From: Neptunomonas japonica DSM 18939
Lineage (GTDB): Bacteria; Pseudomonadota; Gammaproteobacteria; Pseudomonadales; Balneatricaceae
Length of the DNA: 64,000 nucleotides
Assembly (NCBI RefSeq): GCF_000422765.1
Contig: NZ_AUGR01000006.1
Location: forward strand, 62,001-126,000
Direction of reading: 5' to 3'
Under the pieces are notes generated by a model that had not been told where the DNA came from, did no database searches, and saw only the letters and a program-made list of their open reading frames with translations. Both the position numbers and the translations under genes were made by a program. This document shows positions 24,769-35,149 of the stretch, piece after piece (the stretch's first letter is position 1; each line of letters begins with the position of its first letter).

Positions 24769-26151
24769 ATGAATACACGGTTGCTTTCATATGCAGTTTT
24801 GGTTGGGCTGGTATCTACCAGCGGTTGTAGCATTATTGGTAAGAATCCAATTTATGGCGAAAATGGTGTCTTTAAAGACCGTAACCAAGAGTATGAGAAG
24901 GCAACCGTTAGTAAAGAGTTAGAGATACCCACTCACATACAAGCTAAGCGTACACAGGATCAGTTTGTGATCCCTACCGTTGGCCAAACGGCTTCAGTGA
25001 GAACGGCAGGGTTTGAAGTGCCGCGTCCGGAATTCTTTTATGCTGACACAGGTAGTGATGCAGTAAACTTCAAAAAAGTAGGTGATCAAAAAATTATCGT
25101 TGTTGATGAGCCTATTGCAGCTGTTTGGGAAAAAACACTGGACTTTATGAAGTATAACGGTGTTCAGATAGCCAGTGCTGATGCTCGCCAAGGTGTAATT
25201 GAAAGTGATTGGATTTTAATCAATGGCCCAGAGCTCAGTTTTATGGATCGTTGGGTTAAGCATTTAACGCTTCAAGATATCCCAGGTGGATCTCGTAACA
25301 AGCTGCAGGTTAGCTTACGTCCAGATCCGCAGGATTATGAGCGTACTTCGATCGAAATGAAGCATGTTCAGTTTCCGGAAAAGCAGCAAGTCGCTGATAT
25401 TGACTGGGAAACCTCGTCGCAAGATGTTGGCTATAAATCGGATATGATGTTTGAAATGTTGCGTTACATGAGTAAGGCAACAGTTAAACCAGAAGAGCGT
25501 TCACTTCTGGCGCTTCAGCAAAAGCAAGCTTCTCGCCCGTTATTGGGTCGCGATTCTCGTGGTAATCCGGTACTTAAAATTGATGCGGCAATTGATTTGT
25601 CTTGGAATATGCTGAATGCTGCCGTTGACAACGCAGGCATGGATATAGGCACGCGTAATCAAAGTATTGGTATGCTCTATATGACGTATACCACATCGAC
25701 GCCTGTTGAAAGTAAGAAAGATATGGGCTTTTTTGAATGGATATTTTCTGACCGTGAAGAAATTAAGCTAGATACTAGCGTTATAACTTCTGCGTTGGGT
25801 GTGGAAGAAACTACAGATGTAGTTTATAGCGCTAAAGCGGCGAAAGATGTACCTGTGTTGGAAGAAGGTGAAGTCCAAGCATTAGCAGACCCTAATAATC
25901 CGGCTAACCAAAAAGGTTATAAGATTTGGGTTGGTGGTCGCGTTATTTATGTATTTGGTGGCGATGACACGAAAGGTGCGTTTAACGCAGAAACTAATGC
26001 TTACGAACATGTTGGTAAATACCAATTGAAGATGAATCGTACTCGCTCTGGAGTTTATGTCACTGTACAAAATGACCAAGGCTTGGCCGCTCCTGCGATT
26101 ATTGCTGAAGAAATTCTTTGGCTAATTAAAGATAATGTGCCGGCAAGCTAG
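24769..26151 (+). CDS. bamC: BamC (NlpB), outer-membrane assembly lipoprotein
   Basis: From ATG at 24769 the 460-residue protein has a lipoprotein signal (MNTRLLSYAVLVGLVSTSGC, lipidated Cys at about residue 20) and the BamC helix-grip domains (about 100-215 and 290-450). It is longer than E. coli BamC (344 aa), mainly through a longer linker and a stretch after the second domain start. It belongs to the BAM complex that inserts outer-membrane beta-barrels. The AAGG ribosome site and the dapA-bamC order support the start. Confidence 0.87.
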   Translation: MNTRLLSYAVLVGLVSTSGCSIIGKNPIYGENGVFKDRNQEYEKATVSKELEIPTHIQAKRTQDQFVIPTVGQTASVRTAGFEVPRPEFFYADTGSDAVNFKKVGDQKIIVVDEPIAAVWEKTLDFMKYNGVQIASADARQGVIESDWILINGPELSFMDRWVKHLTLQDIPGGSRNKLQVSLRPDPQDYERTSIEMKHVQFPEKQQVADIDWETSSQDVGYKSDMMFEMLRYMSKATVKPEERSLLALQQKQASRPLLGRDSRGNPVLKIDAAIDLSWNMLNAAVDNAGMDIGTRNQSIGMLYMTYTTSTPVESKKDMGFFEWIFSDREEIKLDTSVITSALGVEETTDVVYSAKAAKDVPVLEEGEVQALADPNNPANQKGYKIWVGGRVIYVFGGDDTKGAFNAETNAYEHVGKYQLKMNRTRSGVYVTVQNDQGLAAPAIIAEEILWLIKDNVPAS

Positions 26152-26194
26152 GACAGCTTTAGCATGAGCTAAGTCGTGTATTTTATGAATAATG

Positions 26195-26217
26195 AAGGGG
26201 CCTTGTGCCCCTTTGTT
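26195..26217 (+). terminator. Terminator after bamC
   Basis: AAGGGGC (26195-26201) pairs with GCCCCTT (26207-26213), followed by a short TGTTATG. The U run is weak. Confidence 0.6.
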
Positions 26218-26242
26218 ATGTCTAGCGTTTTTGGAGAGCAAA

Positions 26243-27190
26243 ATGAAAGCAGTATTTCTTGATGTTGAAAGCTTGGATGACCTGGATCTTACTCGTCTTG
26301 ACGCTGTGTTCGAGACGTTGGTGACGTATAAAAGTACAGCACCTGACGAGGTTGCTGAAAGGGTGTGTGATGCTGATGTCATTATTGTTAATAAAGTGCA
26401 GCTTAACAAAGTTATCATAGAAAGTACGCCACAATTGACGCTGATTTGCGTGGTAGCAACAGGTACTAATAATGTAGACTTGGAAGCAGCACAGCAGAAT
26501 AATGTTGCCGTTTATAATTGTCAGGCTTATGGCATTCCCTCGGTAGTTCAGCACACCTTTTCATTGATTTTAGCCTTGCATACTAACTTGCTGAGTTATG
26601 ATCGTGCAGTGCGCGCTGGAGAATGGCAAAAGGCTTCTCAGTTTTGCCTTTTGGATTATCCTATACGCGAATTGAGTGGTCGTAAAATAGGTATTATTGG
26701 TTATGGCCATTTAGGGCAAGGTGTAGCCAAAATAGCTGAAGCTTTTGGTATGCAGGTGCTTGTGGCAAGTCGTTCGCTTGATGATGACCGGGTAGGTCGG
26801 GTTCCGCTTAAGGAGTTGTTGCCTATGGTTGATGTGTTGACTATACACTGTCCGTTGACTGATGAGACACATAACCTTATTGATGCAGGGGCTTTATCAT
26901 TGATGAAAAATGAAGCCGTACTAGTCAATGTTGCTCGCGGAGGCGTTGTTAATGAAACCGCGCTTGCAAATGCGCTTCGAAGTGGTGAGTTAGCGGGTGC
27001 GGCCACTGATGTGTTAACAGTCGAGCCTCCAAAGGAAGGGAATGTTTTGTTATCTGCAAATATCCCTAACCTGATAGTAACTCCCCACAGTGCATGGGGC
27101 AGTAAGGAGGCGCGACAGCGTATTATCGACCAGACTGTTGAAAATATTGCTGCTTTTGGTTGTGAAGGGACTGATAGAAAAGTGGTGTAA
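26243..27190 (+). CDS. D-2-hydroxyacid dehydrogenase (glycerate dehydrogenase / hydroxypyruvate reductase type)
   Basis: The 315-residue protein has the Rossmann signature IGIIGYGHLGQGVAKIAEAFG, the Arg motif VNVARGGVVNE and a final His in VTPHSAWGS, the catalytic set of NAD-dependent D-2-hydroxyacid dehydrogenases. The closest pattern is glycerate dehydrogenase (hydroxypyruvate reductase). ATG at 26243 follows GGAG. An in-frame start at 26192 would run through the terminator and is unlikely. Confidence 0.87.
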   Translation: MKAVFLDVESLDDLDLTRLDAVFETLVTYKSTAPDEVAERVCDADVIIVNKVQLNKVIIESTPQLTLICVVATGTNNVDLEAAQQNNVAVYNCQAYGIPSVVQHTFSLILALHTNLLSYDRAVRAGEWQKASQFCLLDYPIRELSGRKIGIIGYGHLGQGVAKIAEAFGMQVLVASRSLDDDRVGRVPLKELLPMVDVLTIHCPLTDETHNLIDAGALSLMKNEAVLVNVARGGVVNETALANALRSGELAGAATDVLTVEPPKEGNVLLSANIPNLIVTPHSAWGSKEARQRIIDQTVENIAAFGCEGTDRKVV

Positions 27191-27207
27191 AGCCTCTTAT
27201 ATGAGGC

Positions 27208-27831
27208 TTAAAATGGAGCTTTTGCAGTAAATGATAATGGCTCTTGCGTAAAAGGGTGTGTAAAAGATAGTTCTTCTGCGTGCAGTAATAAGCGCTCAGA
27301 AAGTGCTAATGCTTCTCCCTCGGCATAAAAGCGGTCGCCTGCAATGGGGTGGCCCAGCCACTGCATATGTACGCGTAGCTGGTGAGAGCGTCCTGTTTCT
27401 GGGTAGAGAAGAACGCGAGTACTCTCTTCCATTTTTTCAATTATTTCCCAGCGAGTTAGTGCGCTTTTTCCTTTTTCATGGTCGACCATTTGCAGTGGGC
27501 GGCGCTCCCAGTCGCAACGTAACGGCTCTTCAATTATACCGTTATCTTCTATGGGTGTGCCGCTAATTATTGCGTGGTATCGTTTAGATACTTGCCGAGT
27601 TTGAAATAGGCGGCTTAGCTCAACAAGAGACTCTGCTGTAAGGGCAAGCATCATTAAGCCGGATGTGGCGTAATCTAATCTATGCACGATACGAGCCGTA
27701 GGGTGGCCTTCTGCTTGTACTCTTCGCCCTAGGCAGTCTTGTTTGTCGGGTCCCTTTCCAGGTACCGATAAAAGGTCATGGGGTTTGTTGATGATAACTA
27801 GGTGATCATCTGAAAAAAGAACTGGAATCAT
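27208..27831 (-). CDS. rluA: RluA family pseudouridine synthase
   Basis: The 207-residue protein has the catalytic motif IVHRLDYATSGLMM with Asp53 as nucleophile, and ends with the RLLLHAEELSFTHP motif of RluA. Members isomerise U746 in 23S rRNA and U32 in several tRNAs. No S4 domain is present, as expected for RluA. It overlaps rlmD by 4 bases, so both RNA-modification genes form one operon. Confidence 0.88.
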   Translation of the reverse strand: MIPVLFSDDHLVIINKPHDLLSVPGKGPDKQDCLGRRVQAEGHPTARIVHRLDYATSGLMMLALTAESLVELSRLFQTRQVSKRYHAIISGTPIEDNGIIEEPLRCDWERRPLQMVDHEKGKSALTRWEIIEKMEESTRVLLYPETGRSHQLRVHMQWLGHPIAGDRFYAEGEALALSERLLLHAEELSFTHPFTQEPLSFTAKAPF

Positions 27832-29222
27832 CGTTTGAATGTCCCTTTGTTCTTCTTAGTTTTAGCCTTCGTTTTACCTAATGCCATTTTTTTGAAGAGT
27901 GCCATCGATTCCACATGGTTGGTATGTGGGAACATATCCATTACATTAAAGCGCGTTAACTGATAGCCTTTTTCTAATAGTAGCTTACTGTCTCTTGCGA
28001 GCGCTGATGGGTCGCAAGAGATGTAAAGTATCTCTGTGGCTTGTGTTGGCAATTGTTTAATAACGTCATAAGCACCCGTTCTAGGGGGGTCAAGAACGAT
28101 CTTATTGGGTGACGACTTAAGCCATTGCTGGTGTTTGTTGTCAGTGGATAAATCAGCACGAAAAAACTGCGCATTATCAATGTTATTAAGCGTAGCGTTA
28201 TCGGTCGCTCGCATGACCATTTCATTAGAGCCTTCAATGCCTATAATTGCTTTAACGTGATGAGCTATAGGTAGAGTGAAGTTGCCGAGTCCACAAAAAA
28301 GGTCTAAGACGACATCGTCTTTTGTGAGCTCAAGCCAGTTGATGGCTTGTCGGATCATTTGTCGGTTAACGCCGGCATTAACCTGTAAGAAGTCACCGGG
28401 ATTAAATTCTAATTGAATATTTTCATCTGGAAGTGAGTAGCTGTTAGGAGCTAACTCGAGCAGTGTTAATGTTTCAGCATCCGTTTTTAGGTAAAGGTTA
28501 AATTGTTTGCTCTTAGCAAAGTCGATAAGTGATTCTTTGTCTGTATGCTTGGGTGTGCCTTTACAGCGCAATAGTAATGATTGTGAACTATCACCAAAGA
28601 ACAGCTCAGCATGAGTATAGGATTTACTATTGGGTATTTGATCAAGTGCGGTTTTAAGGTCGATGAAAATTGACTCGCCGCGTTGATCTAAAACTGGGCA
28701 AGAGGATATCTGTAGTAGTTTGTTGCTCTGCTTGCGTCTAAAGCCAACAATAGCTTCATCGCTTTTATAGCGTACATTAAGTCCTAGTCGTGCGGAACGA
28801 CGATAGTTCCATGGTGCTGAGCGGATAGGCTCCTCAATAATGAGAGGTGTCTGTTCACCAAAGCGTGTTAGTTGATTGAGTACATTGGCTTGCTTGCTAA
28901 TGATCTGAGCATCGTGGGCTAAGTGCTGTAATTGGCAGCCGCCGCATTCGCCATAGTGTGTACAGAGTGGTTCAGTGCGTTCTGTCGATGGTTTAACAAT
29001 TTTGACGAGTTTTGCTTCATCGTAGCGTTTATGTTGAGTGGTAATGAGAGCCTCAACATCTTCATTACTTAAGGCGTCATCGACAAAAATAGTCTTACCT
29101 TGATGTCGAGCTACACCTCGGCCATCCTGGCTGAGTGATTCAGTATGAAGCAAAAGAGCTTCGCCTGATAACGGTTTGCTTTTGGCGCTAGGACGGCCAA
29201 AACGAATTGATTGTCTTTTCAT
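27828..29222 (-). CDS. rlmD: RlmD, 23S rRNA U1939 C5-methyltransferase with iron-sulfur cluster
   Basis: The 464-residue protein has a TRAM domain at the N-terminus, the cluster cysteines 87, 93 and 96 in CTHYGECGGCQLQH plus a later Cys in SSCPVLDQRG, the SAM motif LDLFCGLGNFTLP and the catalytic Cys in ISCDPSALARDSK. This order is that of RlmD/RumA, which methylates U1939 in 23S rRNA. The ATG at 29222 has GGAAAG upstream. A start at 29270 would add 16 residues without support. Confidence 0.9.
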   Translation of the reverse strand: MKRQSIRFGRPSAKSKPLSGEALLLHTESLSQDGRGVARHQGKTIFVDDALSNEDVEALITTQHKRYDEAKLVKIVKPSTERTEPLCTHYGECGGCQLQHLAHDAQIISKQANVLNQLTRFGEQTPLIIEEPIRSAPWNYRRSARLGLNVRYKSDEAIVGFRRKQSNKLLQISSCPVLDQRGESIFIDLKTALDQIPNSKSYTHAELFFGDSSQSLLLRCKGTPKHTDKESLIDFAKSKQFNLYLKTDAETLTLLELAPNSYSLPDENIQLEFNPGDFLQVNAGVNRQMIRQAINWLELTKDDVVLDLFCGLGNFTLPIAHHVKAIIGIEGSNEMVMRATDNATLNNIDNAQFFRADLSTDNKHQQWLKSSPNKIVLDPPRTGAYDVIKQLPTQATEILYISCDPSALARDSKLLLEKGYQLTRFNVMDMFPHTNHVESMALFKKMALGKTKAKTKKNKGTFKR

Positions 29223-29339
29223 ATTACTTTCCAGAATAAGCTGGCCGCATTTTATCATAGTGAGGATCAAGTCATCAGGCTCATTCTTACTTCTTTATAT
29301 TGTATAGTGAGCGCCTGAATATTTTTTGGAGCAGTGGTC

Positions 29340-30323
29340 GTGGCTGAGCATCCGTTCGCACCTTATGTGCGCATTTTAGGTAAAGGCAAAAAGGGTTCCC
29401 GTTCGTTAACGCAGCAGGAAGCTTTTGATGCAATGAGTATGATATTGGCGGGTGATGTGAGGCCCGAGCAATTAGGTGCTTTTTTAATGTTGCTGCGCGT
29501 TAAAGAGGAGTCACCACAGGAGTTGGCAGGCTTTGTTCAGGCGGCTCGTTTGCATGCCCATGCTCCAGAGGCGCTTGATGTTGATCTTGATTGGTCTACT
29601 TATGCAGGTAAAAAGCGGCAGCTTCCTTGGTTTTTACTGGCAGCTCTGGTGCTGTCTGAAAATAATACCCGTGTATTCATGCACGGCTCTAAAGGTCATA
29701 CAGAGGGCCGGTTATATATAGAAGAGATGCTTGTACTTTTTGGCTTGAGCGCTGCAAAAGGTTGGAATCAAGCCTCTTCTGATTTGGATGAGCAGCAGTT
29801 TGCTTATATGTCGATCAATGAGATGGTGCCGCGTTTGGGGGATATCATTCAGCTGCGTCCAATTTTAGGGCTGCGATCTCCCGTACATACGTTATGTCGA
29901 TTGATTAATCCCTTGGGTGCGCCTTGTACTGTAGATGGTGTGTTTCACCCGGCTTATGCGCCTATGCATCAGGAAACAAGTTTGTTGTTAGGCGTTCAAC
30001 AAGGTTTAACTATTCGTGGTGATGGAGGGGAGGCTGAGCTTAAGCCTGATTCTGGCTGTGAAATACGCTGGATTAGGCAGGGGGAGCTGTCAGATGAGCA
30101 GTGGCCTAGAATTTATCAAAAACGTCTAGTAAAAGACGAGGTGCTGGATCCTGCTTTATTGTTAGCTTTTTGGCGTGGAGAAAGCGAACATGATTACGGG
30201 GAGGGCGCGGTGATCTCAACATTGGCTGCCCTTTTAATACTACTTAATAAGGCAAATCAACAGGCCGATGCGTTGGTGTTGGCGCGAGACTTATGGGAGC
30301 GGCGTAACCGCTCACGTTTTTAA
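29340..30323 (+). CDS. ybiB: YbiB/TrpD2-type glycosyltransferase-fold protein
   Basis: The protein (327 residues from GTG at 29340) has the fold of anthranilate phosphoribosyltransferase (LTQQEAFDAMSMILAG, LGAFLMLLRVK), but the PRPP motifs are changed. It belongs to the YbiB/TrpD2 group, which binds nucleic acids rather than making tryptophan precursors. GGAG at 29328-29331 favours the GTG at 29340 over that at 29334. It is divergent from rlmD and not near trp genes. Confidence 0.78.
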   Translation: MAEHPFAPYVRILGKGKKGSRSLTQQEAFDAMSMILAGDVRPEQLGAFLMLLRVKEESPQELAGFVQAARLHAHAPEALDVDLDWSTYAGKKRQLPWFLLAALVLSENNTRVFMHGSKGHTEGRLYIEEMLVLFGLSAAKGWNQASSDLDEQQFAYMSINEMVPRLGDIIQLRPILGLRSPVHTLCRLINPLGAPCTVDGVFHPAYAPMHQETSLLLGVQQGLTIRGDGGEAELKPDSGCEIRWIRQGELSDEQWPRIYQKRLVKDEVLDPALLLAFWRGESEHDYGEGAVISTLAALLILLNKANQQADALVLARDLWERRNRSRF

Positions 30324-30356
30324 TCAGTCTGACATTGTGTCGGTTAAGGTGCGATA

Positions 30357-31526
30357 CTAATCGCGCCTTAGCCGATCCGAGACAGCAATAGGCGATGGAA
30401 AGTTAAAGATAACCACATAGGTAGAAAGTAAAAAGGTAAGAATAGCAGTGGCCTGAATAACATGAGAGGCTTCTTGTCCTATCATGGCTGTACTTGTGGC
30501 AATGTAAGCTATCAAGAGTGAAAACTCGCTGATTTGTCCTAATCGAAAGCCTACTTCCCAAGACATTGCGTTATCTTCTTTAATAGTCTTGAGTAGCAAG
30601 TGAAATACAACCGGCTTTAAACCAACAACAAGTAAAGCCAATACAACCGATGGGATAATAATGAGCCCAACTAATTCAAGGTTGAAGCTAGCACCAACCG
30701 AGAAGAAAAAGAGAATCAGAAAGAAATCACGTAGTGGTTTAAGGTTGGTTGCGATGTATTGTGAGATAGGGCTAGTCGCCAGTGTAACTCCTGCCACAAA
30801 AGCGCCCATTTCTGCTGATAAACCAATGTATTGAGCTCCTTCTGCCATCCCAAGGCACCAGCCAATAGCGAGTAAGAATATATATTCATGAAACCGGTCA
30901 AATTTTTGTATTAGTTTAAGAATAATATATTTAACCAGAGCGAAGCCGCCGATCACTAACAGTGGGAGCGCGAGTAATGGTTTTATCAGATCCATTGCAC
31001 CGCTGTTCTCATTTTGTCCGCTGTATAAAAAGAGTAGTACTAGAATTGCGATAACATCTTGTAGTAAGAGTAACCCGACGACTAGTTCGCCCGTATGGCG
31101 GTGGTGCAATACAGTGGTTGGTAAAAGTTTGATGCCAATGATGGTGCTTGAAAACATCAATGCTGCGCCGATAATTAATGACTCTGTTTGTGTATAGCCA
31201 AATAACTGTGATGCCGCATAGCCTGTTGCTAAAAAGAGTACGGAGCTGCCTAATGCGACCCAAGTGGCTTTTTTTATCATCTGCACTAGATGAGAAGGCT
31301 GCATATCCAAGCCTAGTAAAAACAATAGAAAAATTATTCCAACATGCGATATATCAGAGAGTAATGCTGTATCTGAGATTAATTTGTAGCCATAAGGGCC
31401 TAGAATAGCGCCTAGGACAATATAAGCTACAAGCAGGGGTTGGCGTGTGTATAGAGCAGCAGAGGCGAGAATGGCAGCGCCAGTAAAAATTAGAAAGAAA
31501 GAAAAAACTACTGAATGTTCAGTCAT
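30357..31526 (-). CDS. Kef-type K+/H+ antiporter (CPA2) membrane subunit
   Basis: The 389-residue protein has about 12 hydrophobic segments with the CPA2 pattern: ILGPYGYKLI, the FLLFLLGLDMQPS motif and a GAFVAGVTLATSP stretch. It ends after the membrane domain, without the TrkA-N (RCK) domain of KefB/KefC, so control by an NAD-binding domain is absent or in another protein. It probably exchanges K+ or Na+ for protons. The start is not secured by a good ribosome site. Confidence 0.83.
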   Translation of the reverse strand: MTEHSVVFSFFLIFTGAAILASAALYTRQPLLVAYIVLGAILGPYGYKLISDTALLSDISHVGIIFLLFLLGLDMQPSHLVQMIKKATWVALGSSVLFLATGYAASQLFGYTQTESLIIGAALMFSSTIIGIKLLPTTVLHHRHTGELVVGLLLLQDVIAILVLLFLYSGQNENSGAMDLIKPLLALPLLVIGGFALVKYIILKLIQKFDRFHEYIFLLAIGWCLGMAEGAQYIGLSAEMGAFVAGVTLATSPISQYIATNLKPLRDFFLILFFFSVGASFNLELVGLIIIPSVVLALLVVGLKPVVFHLLLKTIKEDNAMSWEVGFRLGQISEFSLLIAYIATSTAMIGQEASHVIQATAILTFLLSTYVVIFNFPSPIAVSDRLRRD

Positions 31527-31743
31527 TTAACAGGCTCCGTATAAGCATCTGCACAGTGTAACAGATGCGGATATTGTCTGTTTAGCGACGAATAATTAGA
31601 GAGTGATTTTTATCGAAATATAATGGTGTGAAGATTGCTGAAGCGGTACTTTGCTGCTCAATATCTGATCAATTTACTCGGAATTAGATTCAGTGTATCC
31701 TGATGGCATTATTTGTACTTATGTTTGTATTCAGGTGTAAAAA

Positions 31744-32337
31744 ATGAACATGACGGTTACCGAAGGCGCAGAAGAGTATCTGGCCGATTTATTATCTAAA
31801 CAAAATGTAGAAGGCATCGCTGTACGGATGTTCGTAACTCAGCCGGGTACGCCGTACGCGGAAACATGTTTGGCTTATTGTCGACCAGAAGAGCTGGTTG
31901 AAGATGATGAAGTAATGGAGTTAAGCAAAATTCGCTTCTACTTTGAGCGTAATAGCTTGCCGTACCTGGAAGAAGCGCTTGTTGATTATTCTCAAGACCG
32001 TATGGGTGGCCAGCTGACCATAAAAGCACCTAATGCTAAGGTGCCTAAGGTTTCTTCTGACAGCCCAATGAGTGAACAGATTAACTACATTCTTTACAGT
32101 GATATTAACCCTGGTTTGGCTTCCCATGGTGGTGAAGTTAAATTGATAGAGTTGGTAGAAGAAACTGATGGCTTTGTTGCTGTTCTTCAGTTTGGCGGTG
32201 GTTGTCAGGGCTGTAGTGCTGTTGATATGACGTTAAAAGATGGCGTAGAAAAAACGTTAGTAGAGCGTCTACCAGGTTTGCTTGGAGTGCGTGACGTGAC
32301 GGATCATAGTGTGACAGAGAACTCTTACTACAAGTAA
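31744..32337 (+). CDS. nfuA: NfuA, Fe-S cluster carrier
   Basis: The 197-residue protein has an A-type N-terminal domain lacking its cysteine set ([15 protein letters not shown]) and a Nfu domain with CQGC at 154-157, in [12 protein letters not shown]. It carries [4Fe-4S] clusters to target proteins and protects during oxidative stress and iron starvation. Length and domain order are as in E. coli NfuA. Confidence 0.93.
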   Translation: MNMTVTEGAEEYLADLLSKQNVEGIAVRMFVTQPGTPYAETCLAYCRPEELVEDDEVMELSKIRFYFERNSLPYLEEALVDYSQDRMGGQLTIKAPNAKVPKVSSDSPMSEQINYILYSDINPGLASHGGEVKLIELVEETDGFVAVLQFGGGCQGCSAVDMTLKDGVEKTLVERLPGLLGVRDVTDHSVTENSYYK

Positions 32338-32460
32338 TCCTATTGGCCAGGCGTATTGTTATTAAATGCGTCTGGCACATTGCTCAATCTGCATTGTGTT
32401 GCTATAAATAATTCATGTGCAGACCATCCTTATTAAAAAATGCGAGCAGCAATTGATAAA

Positions 32461-32490
32461 GGTTGTTTTCTTGTATGTAGCCCCCATAGT
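32461..32490 (+). promoter_or_regulatory. Possible heat-shock (sigma-32) promoter of lon
   Basis: GGTTGTT near 32461-32467 and CCCCCATAGT at 32481-32490, with 13 bases between, resemble the -35 (CTTGAAA-like, poor) and -10 (CCCCATnT-like, good) of sigma-32 promoters. The lon gene starts about 100 bases later. The -35 match is weak. Confidence 0.35.
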
Positions 32491-32592
32491 CTAATTCAGG
32501 CATCGAAAAGTCTATTTAGTAGACATTTATGTCTGTTTTTTATATCGCACCCTGAAACTTAAGAGGTGCCTTGCAGAGAGGCAATATCCATT

Positions 32593-35016
32593 ATGGATCA
32601 GTTTGAAGCTACCGATATTATTAATGTAGAGCTTCCCGTACTGCCGCTACGTGATGTGGTTGTGTATCCGCACATGGTCATCCCACTGTTTGTCGGCCGA
32701 GAAAAATCCATTGAGGCACTCGAAGCCGCGATGGAGTCTAATAAAGAAATTTTGCTGATCGCGCAAAAAAATGCATCTGATGATGAGCCTGTTGCAGGTG
32801 ATTTACATGAGATCGGAACCGTTGCCAGCGTTTTACAAATGTTGAAATTACCCGACGGCACGGTCAAGGTTTTAGTTGAAGGTGATTATCGCGCTAGAAT
32901 ACTAGAGCTTGATGATACAGATAATTATTTTACGGCTCAGGTAAGCAGTCTTCCGGTAGAAGCACTTACTTCAGCTGAAAGTGAAGTGTATAAGCGTACT
33001 GCGTTAGAGCAGTTTGATCGCTTTATACAAATCAATAAAAAAATCCCATCTGAAGTACTGGCGTCTTTACAGAATATTGATGATATAGGGCGTTTGTCCG
33101 ATACCATTGCAGCGCACATGTCACTGAAACTAGATGAAAAGCAAAGCATTTTAGAAATGCTGGACAGTCGTCAGCGCTTAGAGCATCTGATGTCGCTGAT
33201 GGAAGCGGAAATCGACTTAGTAGAAGTTGAAAAACGCATCCGTGGGCGTGTTAAAAAGCAGATGGAAAAAAGTCAGCGTGAGTACTATTTGAATGAGCAG
33301 ATGAAGGCCATTCAGAAAGAGCTTGGTGACTTGGATGAAAATGGCGTTAGTGACATTGATGAGCTAAAAAACCGAATTGATGCTGCAGGTATGCCAAAAG
33401 AGGCGTACGACAAAACAATTGCTGAGTTCAATAAGCTAAAAATGATGTCATCAATGTCGGCCGAAGCAACAGTAGTGCGTGGTTATATCGATTGGATGTT
33501 GCAGATTCCATGGTCTAAGCGCTCTAAAGTACGCCATGATATGAAACGTGCAGAGCTTATTCTTGATGAAGATCATTTTGGTTTGACTGAAGTGAAAGAA
33601 CGTATTCTAGAATATCTTGCTGTGCAGCAGCGAGTGAAGAAGCTCAAAGGTCCTATTTTATGTTTGGTTGGACCTCCAGGTGTTGGTAAGACATCTCTAG
33701 GGCGCTCAATTGCTCGTGCGACTAATCGTAAATATGTTCGTATGGCATTAGGTGGCGTGCGTGATGAGGCTGAGATTCGCGGTCACCGCCGTACCTACAT
33801 AGGTTCTATGCCAGGCAAGCTTATTCAAAAAATGGCGAAAATTGGTGTTAAGAACCCACTTTTCCTATTAGATGAAATTGATAAGATGGGTATGGATCAA
33901 CGTGGCGATCCTGCTTCTGCATTGCTGGAAGTGCTTGATCCTGAGCAGAACTCAACGTTTAACGATCATTACATGGAAGTGGACTACGACCTGTCTGATG
34001 TGATGTTTGTTTGTACTTCTAATTCAATGAATATCCCAGGTCCACTTCTGGATCGTATGGAGCTTATTCGTATCCCTGGATACACTGAAGACGAAAAGTT
34101 AAATATCGCTCTTAAATATTTGGTTCCAAAGCAAATAAAACAAAATGGCTTGAAAGAAAAAGAAGCTAAAATTGAAGATTCAGCGATTATTAATTTAATT
34201 CGCTACTATACTCGTGAAGCAGGTGTACGTGGTTTAGAGCGCGAGATTGCTAAAATCTGTCGCAAGGTGATTAAAACAATTGCTTTGGGCGAAGCTGATG
34301 AGCAGTTAATCGTTACTGATGAGAATCTGGAACGCTTTAGTGGTGTTAAAAAGCACAGCTTTGGGCTGGCTGAAGAAGAGGATCTCGTAGGGCACGTGAC
34401 TGGCTTAGCGTGGACTCAGGTAGGTGGCGATATGCTTAGCATTGAAGCGACTGTTATGCCGGGTAAAGGCCGTCAGATCACAACCGGTTGTCTAGGCGAT
34501 GTGATGAAGGAGTCTATTTCAGCTGCGCTTACGGTTGTGCGTAGCCGTGCTAAAGCATTAGGCATCTCGTCAACTTTCCATGAGAAGCAAGATGTGCATA
34601 TTCATGTGCCAGAAGGAGCGACACCAAAGGATGGGCCAAGTGCAGGTATAGGTATGTGTACAGCACTGGTTTCTGCCTTGACTGAGATACCGGTTCGTTC
34701 TGATGTAGCGATGACAGGTGAAATTAATTTGCGGGGTCAGGTCATGCCAATTGGTGGTTTGAAGGAAAAATTGTTAGCAGCCCACCGTGGTGGAATAAAA
34801 ACTGTTATCATTCCTGACGAAAATCAACGTGACCTGAAAGAAATACCTGATAATATAAAGGCCGATTTAGATATTAAGCCGGTAAAGTGGATTGACGAAG
34901 TGCTTGACATTGCACTTAAGTTTCAACCTAAACCGCTGAAAGATGAGCCTGTCGAAGCGGTTTCAACAGAAAAAAAATCTGCTAAAGCTACAACAGAACA
35001 AATAAATACACATTAA
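32593..35016 (+). CDS. lon: Lon protease (AAA+ serine protease)
   Basis: From ATG at 32593 the 807-residue protein has the N-terminal substrate domain ([20 protein letters not shown]), the Walker A motif [13 protein letters not shown], the Walker B stretch FLLDEIDKM and the catalytic Ser in [11 protein letters not shown], with the Lys in [13 protein letters not shown]. It degrades misfolded and regulatory proteins. The polar C-terminal tail is longer than usual (after [12 protein letters not shown]). A GTG at 32566 is a possible earlier start. lon-hupB-ppiD is the conserved order. Confidence 0.96.
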   Translation: MDQFEATDIINVELPVLPLRDVVVYPHMVIPLFVGREKSIEALEAAMESNKEILLIAQKNASDDEPVAGDLHEIGTVASVLQMLKLPDGTVKVLVEGDYRARILELDDTDNYFTAQVSSLPVEALTSAESEVYKRTALEQFDRFIQINKKIPSEVLASLQNIDDIGRLSDTIAAHMSLKLDEKQSILEMLDSRQRLEHLMSLMEAEIDLVEVEKRIRGRVKKQMEKSQREYYLNEQMKAIQKELGDLDENGVSDIDELKNRIDAAGMPKEAYDKTIAEFNKLKMMSSMSAEATVVRGYIDWMLQIPWSKRSKVRHDMKRAELILDEDHFGLTEVKERILEYLAVQQRVKKLKGPILCLVGPPGVGKTSLGRSIARATNRKYVRMALGGVRDEAEIRGHRRTYIGSMPGKLIQKMAKIGVKNPLFLLDEIDKMGMDQRGDPASALLEVLDPEQNSTFNDHYMEVDYDLSDVMFVCTSNSMNIPGPLLDRMELIRIPGYTEDEKLNIALKYLVPKQIKQNGLKEKEAKIEDSAIINLIRYYTREAGVRGLEREIAKICRKVIKTIALGEADEQLIVTDENLERFSGVKKHSFGLAEEEDLVGHVTGLAWTQVGGDMLSIEATVMPGKGRQITTGCLGDVMKESISAALTVVRSRAKALGISSTFHEKQDVHIHVPEGATPKDGPSAGIGMCTALVSALTEIPVRSDVAMTGEINLRGQVMPIGGLKEKLLAAHRGGIKTVIIPDENQRDLKEIPDNIKADLDIKPVKWIDEVLDIALKFQPKPLKDEPVEAVSTEKKSAKATTEQINTH

Positions 35017-35049
35017 TGCGAAACACAGGCAGAATCAGGGGTTGAGCAC

Positions 35050-35079
35050 TTGACACCTAATTCTGCCAGTTGGTATAAA
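35050..35079 (+). promoter_or_regulatory. Sigma-70 promoter of hupB
   Basis: TTGACA (35050-35055) and TATAAA (35074-35079) are spaced by 18 bp, about 70 bases before hupB. Both hexamers are close to consensus. An 8-bp inverted repeat (GGCAGAAT / ATTCTGCC) overlaps its upstream part and could act as the lon terminator or an operator. Confidence 0.78.
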
Positions 35080-35149
35080 GTGCGGGATATTTGTGCTGAG
35101 CATGGACTACAGAACATAAATAATAAACGACTCGATAAAGGGGAACATC

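Noticed and set aside
27303-27566. Plus-strand frame of 87 codons opposite rluA
   Set aside because: It is a shadow of the rluA coding sequence with no family features.
30346-30369. Hairpin AAGGTGCGAT / ATCGCGCCTT as a terminator between YbiB and Kef genes
   Set aside because: The stem is good but no T run follows on either strand and it spans the Kef stop codon.
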